From Thermoproteota archaeon (lineage in GTDB: Archaea; Korarchaeota; Korarchaeia; B14-G2), in assembly GCA_003661385.1 (NCBI GenBank), contig QMWA01000003.1, positions 1 to 37,213 of the forward strand: a DNA stretch of 37,213 nucleotides, read 5' to 3'. The notes beneath the pieces are model-generated. The model was not told the DNA's origin and did not search any database. It was given only the letters and a program-made list of their open reading frames with translations. The translations under genes were made by a program, and so were the position numbers. Numbering within the stretch: the stretch's first letter is position 1; each line of letters opens with the position of its first letter. Below, piece by piece: positions 1 through 9,683 of the stretch.

Positions 1-4
1 TGGA

Positions 5-220
5 GTGCTTGATATAGAAGGTCCTATGCTAGAGTTCTATAGAAGCCCCTCTGAAATCTCGTGGTTTATCATCTTAAAGATACCTGTACCTGTGTCTGTT
101 ATTCCCAAAGATGACTTCCTACTAGCCTATAGGCTGCTATCAAGCGTAGCGAGAATAGCTGTGAGCACTACCGTAGACGAGGCCAGAGCTATAGGATGTA
201 GGCTTCCAAGGAGCTTCTAA
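5..220 (+). CDS. C-terminal fragment of an unidentified protein, open at the left window edge
   Basis: Frame is open to the window edge and ends in TAA at 218-220, 5 nt before the convergent rps7 stop. No family recognised. Confidence 0.45.
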   Translation: MLDIEGPMLEFYRSPSEISWFIILKIPVPVSVIPKDDFLLAYRLLSSVARIAVSTTVDEARAIGCRLPRSF

Positions 221-225
221 TAGCC

Positions 226-837
226 TCACCTTGCGCTTAGTGCTCTCCTCTCTATTTCCTCTTTGACCTTTATAGCATGGCTTGTATTCCTGTCGTTTCT
301 GGCTGCTGCTATGATTTCTTCAGCTAAAGCCTCTTCTAAAGTCATTGGGCTTCTAAATGCTCTTAAAGCCGCTCCCTGTGTTATGTGCCTGATTGCAAGG
401 TCAACCATTCTTGATGGAGAGACGTCTACGGCCTGGTGGTAGAGTATCCCACCATACATTACTCTAGTTGTCTCTTCTCTTGGAGCTGCGTTCTCTATTG
501 CCCTAACAAGCATCTGAATCGGGTTTTCTCCCGTTCTTAGGTATATCAGCTCAAATGCGTGCTTCACAGTCCTTAAAGCTTTCAGCTTCTTCCCTGGGTT
601 CTTGCTATTAACCCTATCCCTTTTGTTGCCATAGTTTATTGCCTGCCCCATTAGCCTGTTGACTAGCCTCTCAACAATGTTTACCTTAGTTTTCCAGAAC
701 TTCCTATGCTCGTGCCTTCCCTTTGAGTGTGGGAGGTAGACTGGCCTGAGCGATATCACGTTCTTTAAGGCTGGCGACCTGACTTCAACATCCTTGAAAG
801 ACCACTTTCCAAATAGCTTTAGCTCATCTAAGGTCAA
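226..837 (-). CDS. rps7: Ribosomal protein uS7
   Basis: Protein has S7 features ([59 protein letters not shown]) and sits after rps12. Confidence 0.97.
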   Translation of the reverse strand: MTLDELKLFGKWSFKDVEVRSPALKNVISLRPVYLPHSKGRHEHRKFWKTKVNIVERLVNRLMGQAINYGNKRDRVNSKNPGKKLKALRTVKHAFELIYLRTGENPIQMLVRAIENAAPREETTRVMYGGILYHQAVDVSPSRMVDLAIRHITQGAALRAFRSPMTLEEALAEEIIAAARNDRNTSHAIKVKEEIERRALSAR

Positions 838-838
838 G

Positions 839-1273
839 CTATCTCCTCGGCTTTTCTATCTTACCTATCAGGATGTGATACAGTGAGGCACCATTTACTT
901 TGATTACCTTCCACCTGACTGTTGGAAGGTCTCCCATAGTTCTTCCTTTGCTTCCACCTATGCCCTCTATTACTACCTCATCGTGCTCATCTATCACGTT
1001 AAGGGCCCCATCTCCTGGAGCGAACACCGTTATTATCTTGCCGTTCTTCTTTAGCTGTACTCTAACACATTTCCTGAGCCCTGAGTGAGGCTGCCTGGCT
1101 TCAAGCCCCACCTTCTCTATCACTATTCCAGAGGCCTGTGGTGCCCCTTCTAGGGGGTCATATTTCTTCCTATACCCATACACCCTCCTTCTCCAGTAGT
1201 ATGAGTGCTTCCTCCGCTCTTTACATATTCTCTTTAGGCTCCTAGCTGCGAAGAGCCCTCTAGGCTTCGCCAA
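839..1273 (-). CDS. rps12: Ribosomal protein uS12
   Basis: S12 core ([47 protein letters not shown]). TTG start likely. Confidence 0.97.
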   Translation of the reverse strand: MAKPRGLFAARSLKRICKERRKHSYYWRRRVYGYRKKYDPLEGAPQASGIVIEKVGLEARQPHSGLRKCVRVQLKKNGKIITVFAPGDGALNVIDEHDEVVIEGIGGSKGRTMGDLPTVRWKVIKVNGASLYHILIGKIEKPRR

Positions 1274-1297
1274 CTTACCACCTGGCTTGCATCAACT

Positions 1298-1780
1298 TTA
1301 CATTATTTTGATGTGTGCTATCCCTCTGTATATCCTAGCTATCTCCCTGACTCTATTAATGTTTCTTCCCTCTCTACCTATTGCTAATCCTTTGTCTCTC
1401 TCGTCCACTGAGACATAGGCTATCTTCTGTCCTCCCCGCTCTGTTATCTTTATGTAGTTTATCCTAGCTGGGGACAGAAGTTTCCTTATGAATGTCTCAT
1501 CGTCCTTGGCTTCCTCTACGACATCTATGTTATATCCAAGAATTCTCCTGATTTTGTTGATTTTCTGGCCTCTCCTGCCTAGGGCGACTCCCAGCTGGTT
1601 CTCTGCTACGACAAACAGCACCTTCCTCCTCTCTGGGTCTAAGAAGCAGTCCTTTACAGTAGCTCCCGTGAGTGATTCGAATAGTGATATCATCTGGAGC
1701 TCCTCGTTTTCAAGCACTCTCCTACTTTTCAATTGTATCCTCCTCCACCATCTTGAGTATTGAGGAGTCACCTTCATCAA
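1298..1780 (-). CDS. nusA: NusA-like KH-domain transcription termination factor
   Basis: Two KH GxxG segments (GVALGRRGQKINKIRRIL, GLAIGREGRNINRVREIA). The true start is probably the GTG at 1717, just after the L30e stop, rather than 1780. Confidence 0.93.
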   Translation of the reverse strand: MMKVTPQYSRWWRRIQLKSRRVLENEELQMISLFESLTGATVKDCFLDPERRKVLFVVAENQLGVALGRRGQKINKIRRILGYNIDVVEEAKDDETFIRKLLSPARINYIKITERGGQKIAYVSVDERDKGLAIGREGRNINRVREIARIYRGIAHIKIM

Positions 1781-2021
1781 CTATTGCGAGCGTAGATATC
1801 AGGTGAGGTCTTCCATATGCTCTACCTAACTCGATGCTTGATGATGGATATATAAGTAGTGGCACCTTGAGCAGTCTGGCATAGTATACTATTGTCTTCT
1901 TCTTATCTTCTGGTGTGTTCTCAGCTAGGATCACAGCCTTTATCTTCGGTGTACTCCTCTTAAGTGCTCTGACCACGCTGTTGTATCCAAGCAGAGTTTT
2001 TCCGCTTCTAGCTAAGATCAT
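1722..2021 (-). CDS. rpl30e: Ribosomal protein eL30
   Basis: L30e/L7Ae-like fold segments (GYNSVVRALKRSTPKIKAVILAENTPEDKKKTIVYYARLLKVPLL) in the canonical position between rpoA and nusA. Confidence 0.93.
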   Translation of the reverse strand: MILARSGKTLLGYNSVVRALKRSTPKIKAVILAENTPEDKKKTIVYYARLLKVPLLIYPSSSIELGRAYGRPHLISTLAIVDEGDSSILKMVEEDTIEK

Positions 2022-2050
2022 TAGCTCCTTATCTATAGCAGCTTTCGTCT

Positions 2051-5000
2051 TCAGCTTGGCTCACCCCAGAAAACCTTTACTATGGCTTCTCCGACCTCAG
2101 GTGCTCTGCCTACTATAATGCTTTCCAGCACACCGCCTATCTTATCCCTCTTGCCGCTTACTGCTGCTTTAACTATGTTCTGTACGGTAAGCTCATATGA
2201 TGCATTTGCAAGCACGCCTTTCTCGTATTTGACGACTCCAAGCCTACCCACTTGCAAGAGCTCTCCTCTTCTAGTCATTATGTCAGCTAGAAGCTCTAGG
2301 TGTCTTCGGTCAACTACTATCCCCTGATTACTCAGTACCTTACTTAGCTCCTCTACTAGCAGGTTTCTTCCAGCCTCTATTCCAAACAGGGCTATGACTT
2401 CATGTACGTTACTGGAGTACGTCCTAGTTGTGTCTATCTCCTCTAGCTCAAGCACTTGCTTTAGGACAGCCCCCTCTATGTGTATCACATTCTCTCCATT
2501 CTCCTCTTTCACAACAACCCTCTTAGCTCCAGGTATTCCCTTGACCACCGTGTTCTCTACTTTTATCAGCTTTGCTCTCATTTTAGCCATGCTATCCGCC
2601 TGTATGGTTATGAGTATGCTTTTATCTCCAGTCCTTTCTACGCTCACCTTGGATATCTTAGAGAGAGCTTTCTCCACATCCTCTACTGTGAGGTTGTGCT
2701 CCCTCAGCTTCTCTACATCGAGCACGTACTCCACCTGCATCAGCTCATAGTATATGTTCTCCTCCTCTATGAGGTCTGATAGCTTAGCCTCAAGTATCCT
2801 GTTTGCCACTTCCTGCGCCTTCTTCTTGTCCCTAGCATACTCTCCCTTGAGATAAGCGACTACATATGGGGACTTCGGTGTCTTTACAGCATCTATGAGC
2901 TCAGCTATCCTAGGGAGCCCCATCACAATCGTTATCTCAGGCATACCAGGTGTGTGGAATGTCCTCAGCGTCAGCTGGGTAGCTGGCTCTCCTATGCTCT
3001 CAGCTGACACTATACCTATTGCAGACCCTGGCTCAAGCCTTATCTTATCATATGCTTCAAATACCCTGTCCATGACACCTCTAATGGCTGCCTCGCTTAG
3101 CTCTACCCTCTCTACCTCGTTCTTTACTTGTCGTCTGATCCACTCAGGCACTTCCCTGTATTCATCTATGATCTTCTCTGCTTGCTTACTGCTGATCTTT
3201 TTCTCGTTCTTGTGCTCCTCAGCTTCTTCCCTAACTATCTTATGTACGTTTATTGGGTTTCCATGGAAGTCGAAGCATGGGTCTAGGCCGTCCCCACCAA
3301 ACTTAAACTGGATTATCCTGCCATGTGAGTCCCTTACTGTCCAGTCGTAGTCTACTGTGAGATCCTGAAGCGCGTTCACTATTCTCCTGTATGCGTACCC
3401 GCTTTCTGCTGTTCTAAGGCCCTTGTCGACCAGAGTTTCCCTCCCAGCTATCGCATGAGCGAAGTACTCGCTTGGAGTCAGCCCCTTTCTGTAGCTGCTT
3501 CTTATGAAGCCTCTGGCTTCAGGGTCTGTTGCCCCCCTCCTATAACATGAAAGCGTCCTTCCCTTGTACCCTCTAGATATCCTCTTCCCTTTGATTGACT
3601 GCTGTCCCACCAGAGCCGCCATCTCTGTGAGGAGCACTGGAGAGCCTCTTGCCTTCGTCTTAGCCATCATGTAAAGTGAGTTCCTCATGGTCATCGTGCT
3701 TCTGACAAGCTTCTCAGCTCGAGTCCTCACGCTATTCAGGGTTCTGACTATCTGAAGCTCAGCTGTGTCCTCAAGGCTCATCCCCGGTATGGGCTCAAGC
3801 TCCTCCTTCCTTAGCCTCTCAGCTATTTTAACAGCTTCCCTCCTGCTCTCCTCTATCATCCTCTCTATTTTCGCTATGTGCTCTGATGGCAGCTCTATGT
3901 CCTCTATTCTAAGCGACACCAGGCTATGTGGGGGCTTAAGTGCTGCCTTAAGCAGCTTGCTTAGTATCGCCGACGACTTCTCGCCACCAAGGTCTCTGAT
4001 GAGCTTGTCTAGCAGCGTAAAGTGCTCCTCTGACATGGCGCCTATAGTCCTGCTGTCTAAGACACCCCATAGCAGCTGCCCTCGCTTTATCACGACATAA
4101 GCTTCATATGGGCAGAGTTCCTTCTCACATACCCCTCCTTCCTTATCGCATTTCTCACAGACTGAAGCTCTGTCCTCATGGTCTATGTCTTCTGGGATGA
4201 AGACGCTTACAGCCTGCTTCCCGGTCCACAGCTGGATAGGCTCCAGTATGGCCGGCTCAGGAGGGTCAATAGGCTCTTCTAGTGTGGCTAGTATCCTCCC
4301 CAGCTCAGCCTTCGTTAAGAACCTGTCTTTTCTAGTGAGCTTGTAGAGTGACGTGATGTAGTCCTGCCTTGGTCCTACTATTGCTCCACCGAACCTAGGT
4401 GAGAGCATGTTGTTCTTCACGTTAAGTATCTCACTAACCTCAACCCTGGCGCCAAACAGCTGTGGAGCGTGTACGTTCATTTCGTCACCGTCGAAGTCAG
4501 CATTGTATGGCGGGCACACAGCAGGGTGTAATGTAAAGGAGTTGTATGGCAGTACCCTAACCCTATGTCCAAGTATTGAGAGCCTATGCAGAGACGGATG
4601 TCTATTGAATATCACTGGATCCCCGTCTCTGAGGTGCCTTTCGACTACGTACCCTGGCTCAAGCTCCTCTATCAGCCTATCCTTGTTCATGGAGCTTATC
4701 TTCACTCTATCTCCAGTAGGCCTTATTACGTAGTTTGCGCCAGGGTGTTCGTCTGCCCCCCGCTTAACGAGCTCCTTTACCTCCTCTATGTTAGACTCGG
4801 TGACGTGCACTGGTATAGTTAGTACTTTAGCTATTGAGATGGGTACTCCGACCTCATCCAAGTCTATCATGGTGTCTGGGGTTATCACGGTTCTAGATGA
4901 GTAATTTACCCTCTTTCCAACCAGGTTAAGCCTAAACCTCCCTGTTTTGCCCTGCCACCTATCCATCAGAGCCTTAAGGGGCCTTTTCGTCCTGTGTACG

Positions 5001-5857
5001 GCGAGTGGTATGCCCATGCCCGTGTTCCTGTACAATGTTCCCACGTTTATCTCAAGCATATACATATGATCTTCTACGGTTGAAGCTGGTGCGCCTCCTT
5101 GTATGGCCTCTTTTAGTGATATGTTAGCTCTCAGGATGTCTACTAGCTTGTGTGTCAGATCATCTTCTGACTTTTCACCAGTTTCCAGCGTTATAGATGG
5201 CCTTATCGTTATCGGTGGGACTAGTATTACAGTCAGCACGGTGTTCTCAGGCCTGGAGTTCTTGGGGTCGAAGCCGACTAAGATGCAGTCTTCATCCCTT
5301 ATGTCTTCTAGCCAAGCTCTTATGTCGTTTGGCCAGAGCCTTGTTGTCTCATCTTCTAGGTAGAATGTGAGTGGGGGTGTGAACTTGATCTTCTTGACTG
5401 GTGTTCCACAGTGAGGGCATTCCTTCACCTTTCTAGTCCTGTTATATACTATTTTAGCGACTTCAAGTGGTGTCTTCTTCCCCTCTTTCACTAGCTTCCT
5501 CAGCCTTTCACACTCTTCCTTAGGCAGTAGAACTCTCTTGCATTTCATGCAGGTTGAGGCTAGAGCCTGGTAGATGTACTTGGTGAACGCTATGTGTAGG
5601 ACAGGCCTAGCTAGCTCTATGACGCCAAAGTGCCCTGGGCACTTCTTTAGAGTGTTTCCACACGTTTGACAGACTTCTCCAGGCTCTATTACCCCCATTC
5701 TCGGGTCTAATGGCCCCCCTCTTACTGGCCTCCCATCTTCATCGTATATCTGTGGGGTGCTAAGCTTTACCTTCCCTATCTTCCTGATTTCTTCAGGTGA
5801 AAGTATGCCGAACTCGACCTCATCTATGACGAAGAGCTTTCCCTCACCACTAGACAA
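2051..5857 (-). CDS. rpoA: RNA polymerase largest subunit, A' and A'' fused in one ORF
   Basis: 1268 aa containing the A' zinc region (CQTCGNTLKKCPGHFG), catalytic NADFDGDEMNVH and the A'' trigger-loop region (SAESIGEPATQLTLRTFH), with no stop between A' and A''. Confidence 0.97.
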   Translation of the reverse strand: MSSGEGKLFVIDEVEFGILSPEEIRKIGKVKLSTPQIYDEDGRPVRGGPLDPRMGVIEPGEVCQTCGNTLKKCPGHFGVIELARPVLHIAFTKYIYQALASTCMKCKRVLLPKEECERLRKLVKEGKKTPLEVAKIVYNRTRKVKECPHCGTPVKKIKFTPPLTFYLEDETTRLWPNDIRAWLEDIRDEDCILVGFDPKNSRPENTVLTVILVPPITIRPSITLETGEKSEDDLTHKLVDILRANISLKEAIQGGAPASTVEDHMYMLEINVGTLYRNTGMGIPLAVHRTKRPLKALMDRWQGKTGRFRLNLVGKRVNYSSRTVITPDTMIDLDEVGVPISIAKVLTIPVHVTESNIEEVKELVKRGADEHPGANYVIRPTGDRVKISSMNKDRLIEELEPGYVVERHLRDGDPVIFNRHPSLHRLSILGHRVRVLPYNSFTLHPAVCPPYNADFDGDEMNVHAPQLFGARVEVSEILNVKNNMLSPRFGGAIVGPRQDYITSLYKLTRKDRFLTKAELGRILATLEEPIDPPEPAILEPIQLWTGKQAVSVFIPEDIDHEDRASVCEKCDKEGGVCEKELCPYEAYVVIKRGQLLWGVLDSRTIGAMSEEHFTLLDKLIRDLGGEKSSAILSKLLKAALKPPHSLVSLRIEDIELPSEHIAKIERMIEESRREAVKIAERLRKEELEPIPGMSLEDTAELQIVRTLNSVRTRAEKLVRSTMTMRNSLYMMAKTKARGSPVLLTEMAALVGQQSIKGKRISRGYKGRTLSCYRRGATDPEARGFIRSSYRKGLTPSEYFAHAIAGRETLVDKGLRTAESGYAYRRIVNALQDLTVDYDWTVRDSHGRIIQFKFGGDGLDPCFDFHGNPINVHKIVREEAEEHKNEKKISSKQAEKIIDEYREVPEWIRRQVKNEVERVELSEAAIRGVMDRVFEAYDKIRLEPGSAIGIVSAESIGEPATQLTLRTFHTPGMPEITIVMGLPRIAELIDAVKTPKSPYVVAYLKGEYARDKKKAQEVANRILEAKLSDLIEEENIYYELMQVEYVLDVEKLREHNLTVEDVEKALSKISKVSVERTGDKSILITIQADSMAKMRAKLIKVENTVVKGIPGAKRVVVKEENGENVIHIEGAVLKQVLELEEIDTTRTYSSNVHEVIALFGIEAGRNLLVEELSKVLSNQGIVVDRRHLELLADIMTRRGELLQVGRLGVVKYEKGVLANASYELTVQNIVKAAVSGKRDKIGGVLESIIVGRAPEVGEAIVKVFWGEPS

Positions 5858-8800
5858 CTTCAGACGCCTCCTTAAGCTTTAACCTAGGCCTTATACCAGC
5901 TGATATAAGCTCCCTAAGGAACAGGAAGAACGCGTATCCTGTCGACACAGGGACGACATCACCTTTATCGCCACATAATATGCACACGAAGTCGTCTCTG
6001 AACTTGTCATAGTACCCCAGCAGCCCACACTTCCTGCACACGTATATCACTGTCTTGTCGGAGCATTCTATTAGTCTGTCGTAGGCTAGCATAGCTCCAC
6101 CATGTCCTACTATAGCCTCCTTCTCCATCTCACCTACTCTCAGCCCTCCCTCTCTAGACCTGCCTTCTGGTGGCTGCCTAGTCAGCACATCTACTGGCCC
6201 TCTGGCTCTAGCATGTATTTTGTCTCTTACCATGTGGTGTAGCTTCTGGTAGAAGCCTACTCCTATGAATATCTCTGTCTCAATAATCTCACCGGTTCTC
6301 CCATCATACATTACCTCAGTCCCACCTGGCTCAAATCCTAGCTCAAGTAGGGCTTTCTTGAGGTCATCTACAGGCCTGCCCATGAATGGAGTTCCATCCA
6401 CTATGCTACCTTCTAAAGCCCCGACTTTTCCAGCTAACAGCTCTATAAGCTGGCCTATCGTCATCCTAGATGCTATAGCATGGGGATTGAGTATTATGTC
6501 AGGTGTTATGCCATCTTCTGTGAATGGCATGTCCTCCTGTGGGTATATCATGCCCACAACTCCCTTCTGTCCGTGCCTGGTTGCAAACTTGTCCCCTAGC
6601 TCAGGGATCCTAATGTCTCTGACTACTACTCTAGCTGCTCTATACCCGTTTTCGTTCTCGTATAGCGTTGCTAGCGTAACTATCCCAGACTCACCATGTC
6701 TCACCTCAACAGAGGTATCTCTTCTCTCAAGCACAGGCCTCCTCCTGTACTCCAAGTACTCTCCGATAAACCTCGGTGGACTTGTCTTTCCTATCAGTAT
6801 ATCTCCTCCAGACACTCTTTGCTCAACCTCAGCTATCCCGTCATCACCTAAGCTTGAGTATGCCTCTGATATCCTTGTTCCTCTTGTGCTCTTTGGATCT
6901 GGTATCTCAAACCTGTCCTCTAATCCTCCTCTATACCTCTTCTCAACATCTGAGTATATTCTGAAGAATGTCGACCTCCCCATTCCTCTGTCTACGGCTC
7001 CTCTGTTCAGTATGACAGCGTCCTCCATGTTGTATCCTTCGAATGCGATCAAGGCTACGACCAAGTTCTGTCCTGCTGGCCTCCTTGGGTAGCCTATTAT
7101 CCTAGCTCCCACCGTCTCTACTATAGGCCTCTGAGGATAGTACAGGATATGGAACCTGGAGTCTGATCTCATTATCCAGTTTGCAGCATGAAGACCTAGT
7201 GCTTGTCTTGTCATGTTCGCTCCCATGACGTTTCTTGTTGCATTGTTGTGCTCTGCATATGGTATCATGTTTGCACAGAGCCCAAACTGGGAGAATGGCG
7301 CCAAGTCTAGATGCGTATGCTCTGGAGTCAGCTGGTCAAATGTGGTCGCTACGAGCAGGTCTTCTTCCTCCTCTGCGTCTATGAACTCTATTATCCCCTC
7401 CTTGACTAGCTTGCTAAATGTTATAGCGCCTTTCCTAAGTAAGTGTATCTTCCTCTCAAGCTCATGCAGCTTCTTGACAGGTATCAAAGGCCTTCTGACT
7501 CTCCCCCCGTCAACATTGATTGAGACCACTTTTTCATCTTTCCTATACGAGACGTTCATCTGTAGCGAGATTACTGCTCTGTTCTCTCTTAGCTCCCTTA
7601 CAAGGTATTCTGGATCATCTGTGACGCCTATAGGAGCTCCATTAACCATAACTACTGTCTTGGATCCAAACTCCCTGGGCTCAACCTGCTCTATAGGCTT
7701 TACCCCAAGCCTATAGCACTCTTGGATGACTCTGCTTGGGTCCTCATCGCTTGTTATCTCCGCGAATATCGCTAGGTTCTTTACTAGCCCACAATTCACT
7801 CCCTCTGGGGTCTCGACGCTACAAAGCCTGCCATAGCTAGATGGGTGAAGTTCTCTGGCCTCAAAGTGCGCATAGGCGGTGGTGAGCGGGGAAACTACTC
7901 TCCTCATATGGGATAGCGTTGATATTATGTTTGTCCTATCTAGCAGCTGTGATACTCCAGTCTCTCCTCTACCCCAGTTTCCTGTTGCCATTGGCGTGAG
8001 GAATCCCTGCTCTATGTAGTCGGTTTGTATGCAGGTTTTGAGCTTAACTTCCTTTAAGTCTGCTGCTCCCGATGCTAGTCTCTCCCTTATGTGAGCCTCC
8101 ATTCTTCTAGCCATCCTGGTGAACGACCTTCTGAATAGCTCTTGGAGTAGGTCTCCCGCCAGCCTAACCCGCTTGTTAGCATAGTGATCTAGGTCATCTG
8201 GCGGAACTATGCCAAGCCCTACCTTAACCAGTTTTTCTATCATCTTAGCCAGCAGGTATGCTTTCTTTAAGCCGTCTTGGGGTGTTGTCCCTACATGTGG
8301 CAGGAACTCCCTCTGCAGCATGGACTCTGTTCTCTGGATTCTATCCTGCTTCGGAAGCCCTGTAAACACCCTCCTACCTATGTAGTCGAGTGCAGCTTCT
8401 CTGCTGGTAAGCGAGCTTACCTCCTCTATTGCAGGGTATATCTCTGTTCTCACGTTTTCCTCAGAGGATATGGCATCTATTATGTCTCTGTCCCTCACGA
8501 GGCCTAAAGCCTTTATCAGGGCTATAGCAGGTATTTTTGCTGTGGTCCTAGGTATGCTAGCTGTCACGGTGCCATCTTTATTCAGCTCTAAAGCGAAGTA
8601 TGACCTTATGCCCGCCTTTCTGGAGTATATCTTTCCTCTAGCTACTACCCTGCCCTCCTTCTCCCTTTCGACTACAAACTGGTTTACAGCAAGCTCCTCT
8701 CTGGGGACTATAACTCGCTCCCCACCATGTATGATAAAGTAGCCACCTGGGTCAAATGGATCTTCTCCAAGCTTAATAAGCTCATCTTGACCCTTACCTG

Positions 8801-9194
8801 AGAGAACGCACTTAGAGGACTTCACCATGATCGGTATTATTCCTATCCTATGCTTCTCAACCTTCTCTTCTATCCCATCGATGTATATGTGCATATAGAG
8901 GTAAAGTGGCGCAGCGTAAGTCAGGTCACGAAGCCTGCATTCAGATGGAGGAACCCCCTCATAAGGCCTTCCTCCCTCTGGCTCGATTATCTCAGGCTTC
9001 CCAACCTCTATCTTACCGAAGACAACTTTATTCCTCTTGTCGATCTCTATCTCATGAACCTCATCAACGACTTCCTGCAGCCCCCTATCTATCAGCCAGT
9101 TATACGACCTTATGTGGAACTCTACAAGAGATCTCTCCTTAAAGTAGCTTTCAGCCAGAAGTTTAATATCCTCTTTCGTTAGAACCATCCTCAC
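5850..9194 (-). CDS. rpoB: RNA polymerase subunit B (unsplit)
   Basis: 1114 aa; GDKFATRHGQKGVVG, NPHAIASRMTIGQLIELLAGK and C-terminal zinc motif CRKCG...CILCG. Confidence 0.98.
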   Translation of the reverse strand: MRMVLTKEDIKLLAESYFKERSLVEFHIRSYNWLIDRGLQEVVDEVHEIEIDKRNKVVFGKIEVGKPEIIEPEGGRPYEGVPPSECRLRDLTYAAPLYLYMHIYIDGIEEKVEKHRIGIIPIMVKSSKCVLSGKGQDELIKLGEDPFDPGGYFIIHGGERVIVPREELAVNQFVVEREKEGRVVARGKIYSRKAGIRSYFALELNKDGTVTASIPRTTAKIPAIALIKALGLVRDRDIIDAISSEENVRTEIYPAIEEVSSLTSREAALDYIGRRVFTGLPKQDRIQRTESMLQREFLPHVGTTPQDGLKKAYLLAKMIEKLVKVGLGIVPPDDLDHYANKRVRLAGDLLQELFRRSFTRMARRMEAHIRERLASGAADLKEVKLKTCIQTDYIEQGFLTPMATGNWGRGETGVSQLLDRTNIISTLSHMRRVVSPLTTAYAHFEARELHPSSYGRLCSVETPEGVNCGLVKNLAIFAEITSDEDPSRVIQECYRLGVKPIEQVEPREFGSKTVVMVNGAPIGVTDDPEYLVRELRENRAVISLQMNVSYRKDEKVVSINVDGGRVRRPLIPVKKLHELERKIHLLRKGAITFSKLVKEGIIEFIDAEEEEDLLVATTFDQLTPEHTHLDLAPFSQFGLCANMIPYAEHNNATRNVMGANMTRQALGLHAANWIMRSDSRFHILYYPQRPIVETVGARIIGYPRRPAGQNLVVALIAFEGYNMEDAVILNRGAVDRGMGRSTFFRIYSDVEKRYRGGLEDRFEIPDPKSTRGTRISEAYSSLGDDGIAEVEQRVSGGDILIGKTSPPRFIGEYLEYRRRPVLERRDTSVEVRHGESGIVTLATLYENENGYRAARVVVRDIRIPELGDKFATRHGQKGVVGMIYPQEDMPFTEDGITPDIILNPHAIASRMTIGQLIELLAGKVGALEGSIVDGTPFMGRPVDDLKKALLELGFEPGGTEVMYDGRTGEIIETEIFIGVGFYQKLHHMVRDKIHARARGPVDVLTRQPPEGRSREGGLRVGEMEKEAIVGHGGAMLAYDRLIECSDKTVIYVCRKCGLLGYYDKFRDDFVCILCGDKGDVVPVSTGYAFFLFLRELISAGIRPRLKLKEASEVV

Positions 9195-9424
9195 ACCCCT
9201 GCTTCAACTACTACACGGTAGTATTTCCCTCCTCTCTCGCGTCCAAACTCGATCACGTCACCTGGCTTAGCTCCAAGAGCTTTCACAACAGGGTCTGTTG
9301 ACAGTATGGTTGGGAACAGGCTGATATCCCCATACTCCTCAACTAGCTTCCTCTTCTCCTCCTCAGTGATCTTCCTATAGGGAGGTAGAAGCCTATGCAT
9401 AAGCTTGCGAGACCCAGCCCCCAT
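9191..9424 (-). CDS. rpoH: RNA polymerase subunit H
   Basis: Rpb5 C-terminal-like (LLPPYRKITEEEKRKLVEEYG...STDPVVKALGAKPGDVIEFGRERGGKYYRVV), directly upstream of rpoB. Confidence 0.92.
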   Translation of the reverse strand: MGAGSRKLMHRLLPPYRKITEEEKRKLVEEYGDISLFPTILSTDPVVKALGAKPGDVIEFGRERGGKYYRVVVEAGV

Positions 9425-9453
9425 TCTACCTACATCCCCTCACGGAGAAGAGA

Positions 9454-9461
9454 GTATTTAA
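9454..9461 (-). promoter_or_regulatory. Putative TATA box for the rpoH-rpoB-rpoA operon
   Basis: Minus-strand TTTAAATA about 30 nt upstream of the rpoH start, in the only long gap upstream of this block. Confidence 0.5.
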
Positions 9462-9553
9462 ACAGTTTTGATAGCACCATAATTTAAATGTTGACATAAT
9501 GCAGGTATCGGAACTTATCATGGTACCCTTCATAAACGTTATAACTCACCGGT

Positions 9554-9561
9554 TAAATAAA
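9554..9561 (+). promoter_or_regulatory. Putative TATA box for tRNA-Arg
   Basis: TTAAATAA about 25-30 nt upstream of the tRNA 5' end. Confidence 0.5.
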
Positions 9562-9584
9562 AGTCTAGGTACATCCTGCTAGAT

Positions 9585-9658
9585 GGCCCCGTAGCCTAGC
9601 TCGGATAGGGTGCAGGCCTTCGGAGCCTGTGGCGTGGGTTCAAATCCCACCGGGGCCG
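9585..9658 (+). tRNA. tRNA-Arg (anticodon TCG)
   Basis: Acceptor GGCCCCG/CGGGGCC, anticodon arm CAGGC-CTTCGGA-GCCTG, T arm GTGGG-TTCAAAT-CCCAC. CCA not encoded; no intron needed. Confidence 0.93.
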
Positions 9659-9683
9659 CTAAAGCCAGCTGGGGTGTGCTATC

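Noticed and set aside
1717-1780. A 59-nt overlap between rpl30e and nusA as drawn in the ORF track.
   Set aside because: Probably an over-extended nusA start. A GTG at 1717 gives MLENEELQMISLFESLTGAT, which fits the family N-terminus and removes the overlap.
6265-7092. Long plus-strand ORF (275 aa) opposite rpoB.
   Set aside because: Antisense shadow: Ser/Pro/Leu-rich translation, no domain, fully inside a certain rpoB. The same reasoning applies to the other plus-strand ORFs opposite rpoA, rpoB, rpl3, glyS and OPT.
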